Positions 63,848 through 64,000 of a stretch of 64,000 bases of DNA are shown in pieces (the first letter of the stretch is position 1; the number at the start of each line of letters is the position of its first letter). Both the position numbers and the translations under genes were made by a program. Source of the stretch: Nocardioides sp. GTDB taxonomy: Bacteria; Actinomycetota; Actinomycetes; Propionibacteriales; Nocardioidaceae. The notes below the pieces were generated by a model. That model was given only the letters and a program-made list of their open reading frames with translations. It was not told the DNA's origin and did not search any database. The stretch is taken from contig NZ_JASEEQ010000001.1 of NCBI RefSeq assembly GCF_030019515.1, forward strand, positions 62,001-126,000. Direction: 5' to 3'.

Positions 63848-64000
63848 ATGCAGTTCGGGATCTTCTCCGTCGGCGACGTCACGGCGGACCCCACCACCGG
63901 ACGCACGCCGACCGAGCACGAGCGGATCAAGGCGCAGGTGGAGATCGCGAAGAAGGCCGAGGAGGTCGGCCTGGACGTGGTCGCGGTCGGCCAGCACCAC
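63848..64000 (+). CDS. LLM-class flavin-dependent oxidoreductase, 5' part (cut by window end)
   Basis: 51 residues visible. MQFGIFSVGDVTADPTTGRT followed by TEHERIKAQVEIAKKAEEVG and VVAVGQHH is the start of a luciferase-like monooxygenase of about 350 residues. GAGGAG lies upstream; the ATG at 63848 is chosen, though a GTG at 63842 would also fit. The rest lies beyond the window. Confidence 0.88.
   Translation, partial: MQFGIFSVGDVTADPTTGRTPTEHERIKAQVEIAKKAEEVGLDVVAVGQHH

Overview
The window is a very GC-rich (roughly 70 percent by eye) actinobacterial chromosome segment. Gene content and order (pgk-tpiA-secG-rbpA; tkt-tal-pgi-zwf-opcA-pgl beside ctaB; sufRBD-Rieske-CSU-T; paired fabG/fabI) point to the Propionibacteriales, most likely Nocardioides or a close relative. 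That placement is inferred from gene order and base usage, not from a database search. Almost all of the window is coding. Many genes within operons overlap by 4 bases (ATGA or GTGA), and many first genes look leaderless (a TAnnnT hexamer 6-9 bases before the start codon).

Layout. 1-2265: end of the lower-glycolysis operon (pgk partial, tpiA), then secG and the RNA polymerase-binding protein rbpA. 2266-3503: a one-gene cassette encoding an AbiEi-like/DUF559 nuclease-type protein. It is bracketed by two inverted arrays of an exact 32-bp-period repeat and sits between the stop codons of two convergent housekeeping genes. This is the most unusual object in the window. 3504-11702 (minus): pentose phosphate operon tkt-tal-pgi-zwf-opcA-pgl. 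11814-18095: haem o/haem a synthesis (ctaB, ctaA, convergent), an ABC exporter, a glycerophosphodiester phosphodiesterase, a PAP2 enzyme and a flippase-like membrane protein. 18244-24927: complete SUF iron-sulfur operon with its own regulator, preceded by an iron-box-like promoter. 25152-35563: a VLRF1-type peptidyl-tRNA hydrolase/release factor, a GbsR-like regulator divergent from an ABC exporter, a kinase-like protein, a zinc metallopeptidase, an ABC-F protein preceded by a short overlapping leader ORF, an enoyl-CoA hydratase and an ABC half-transporter. 35574-45969: surf1, moaA, DUF3099 protein, dodecin, fabG-fabI, sixA-like phosphatase, serB, a lone ABC ATPase, NfeD plus SPFH protein, and a TauE/SafE permease. 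46100-50379 and 50438-59072: small enzymes and a two-armed amine-catabolism locus. The minus arm is GntR regulator, glutamine synthetase-like ligase, aldehyde dehydrogenase, SDR, gamma-glutamyl hydrolase, GDPD and alpha/beta hydrolase. The plus arm is APC permease, choline-kinase-like protein and a DAO-GcvT oxidoreductase. 59095-64000: a secreted GH46 chitosanase, a YjbR-like protein, an EamA transporter, a secreted surface protein with a class F sortase under a DasR-like operator, a DUF2238 membrane protein and the start of a luciferase-like monooxygenase.

How the parts fit. The first half is core metabolism: glycolysis, the oxidative and non-oxidative pentose phosphate pathway, cytochrome oxidase haem supply and Fe-S assembly. 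The second half is more accessory. The amine locus reads as import, gamma-glutamylation, oxidation, and release of glutamate. The chitosanase and the DasR-type operator suggest amino-sugar sensing near the right end. No rRNA, tRNA, transposase, phage gene or CRISPR array was recognised. The best candidates for undescribed biology are the repeat-flanked DUF559 cassette and the leader ORF overlapping the ABC-F gene.
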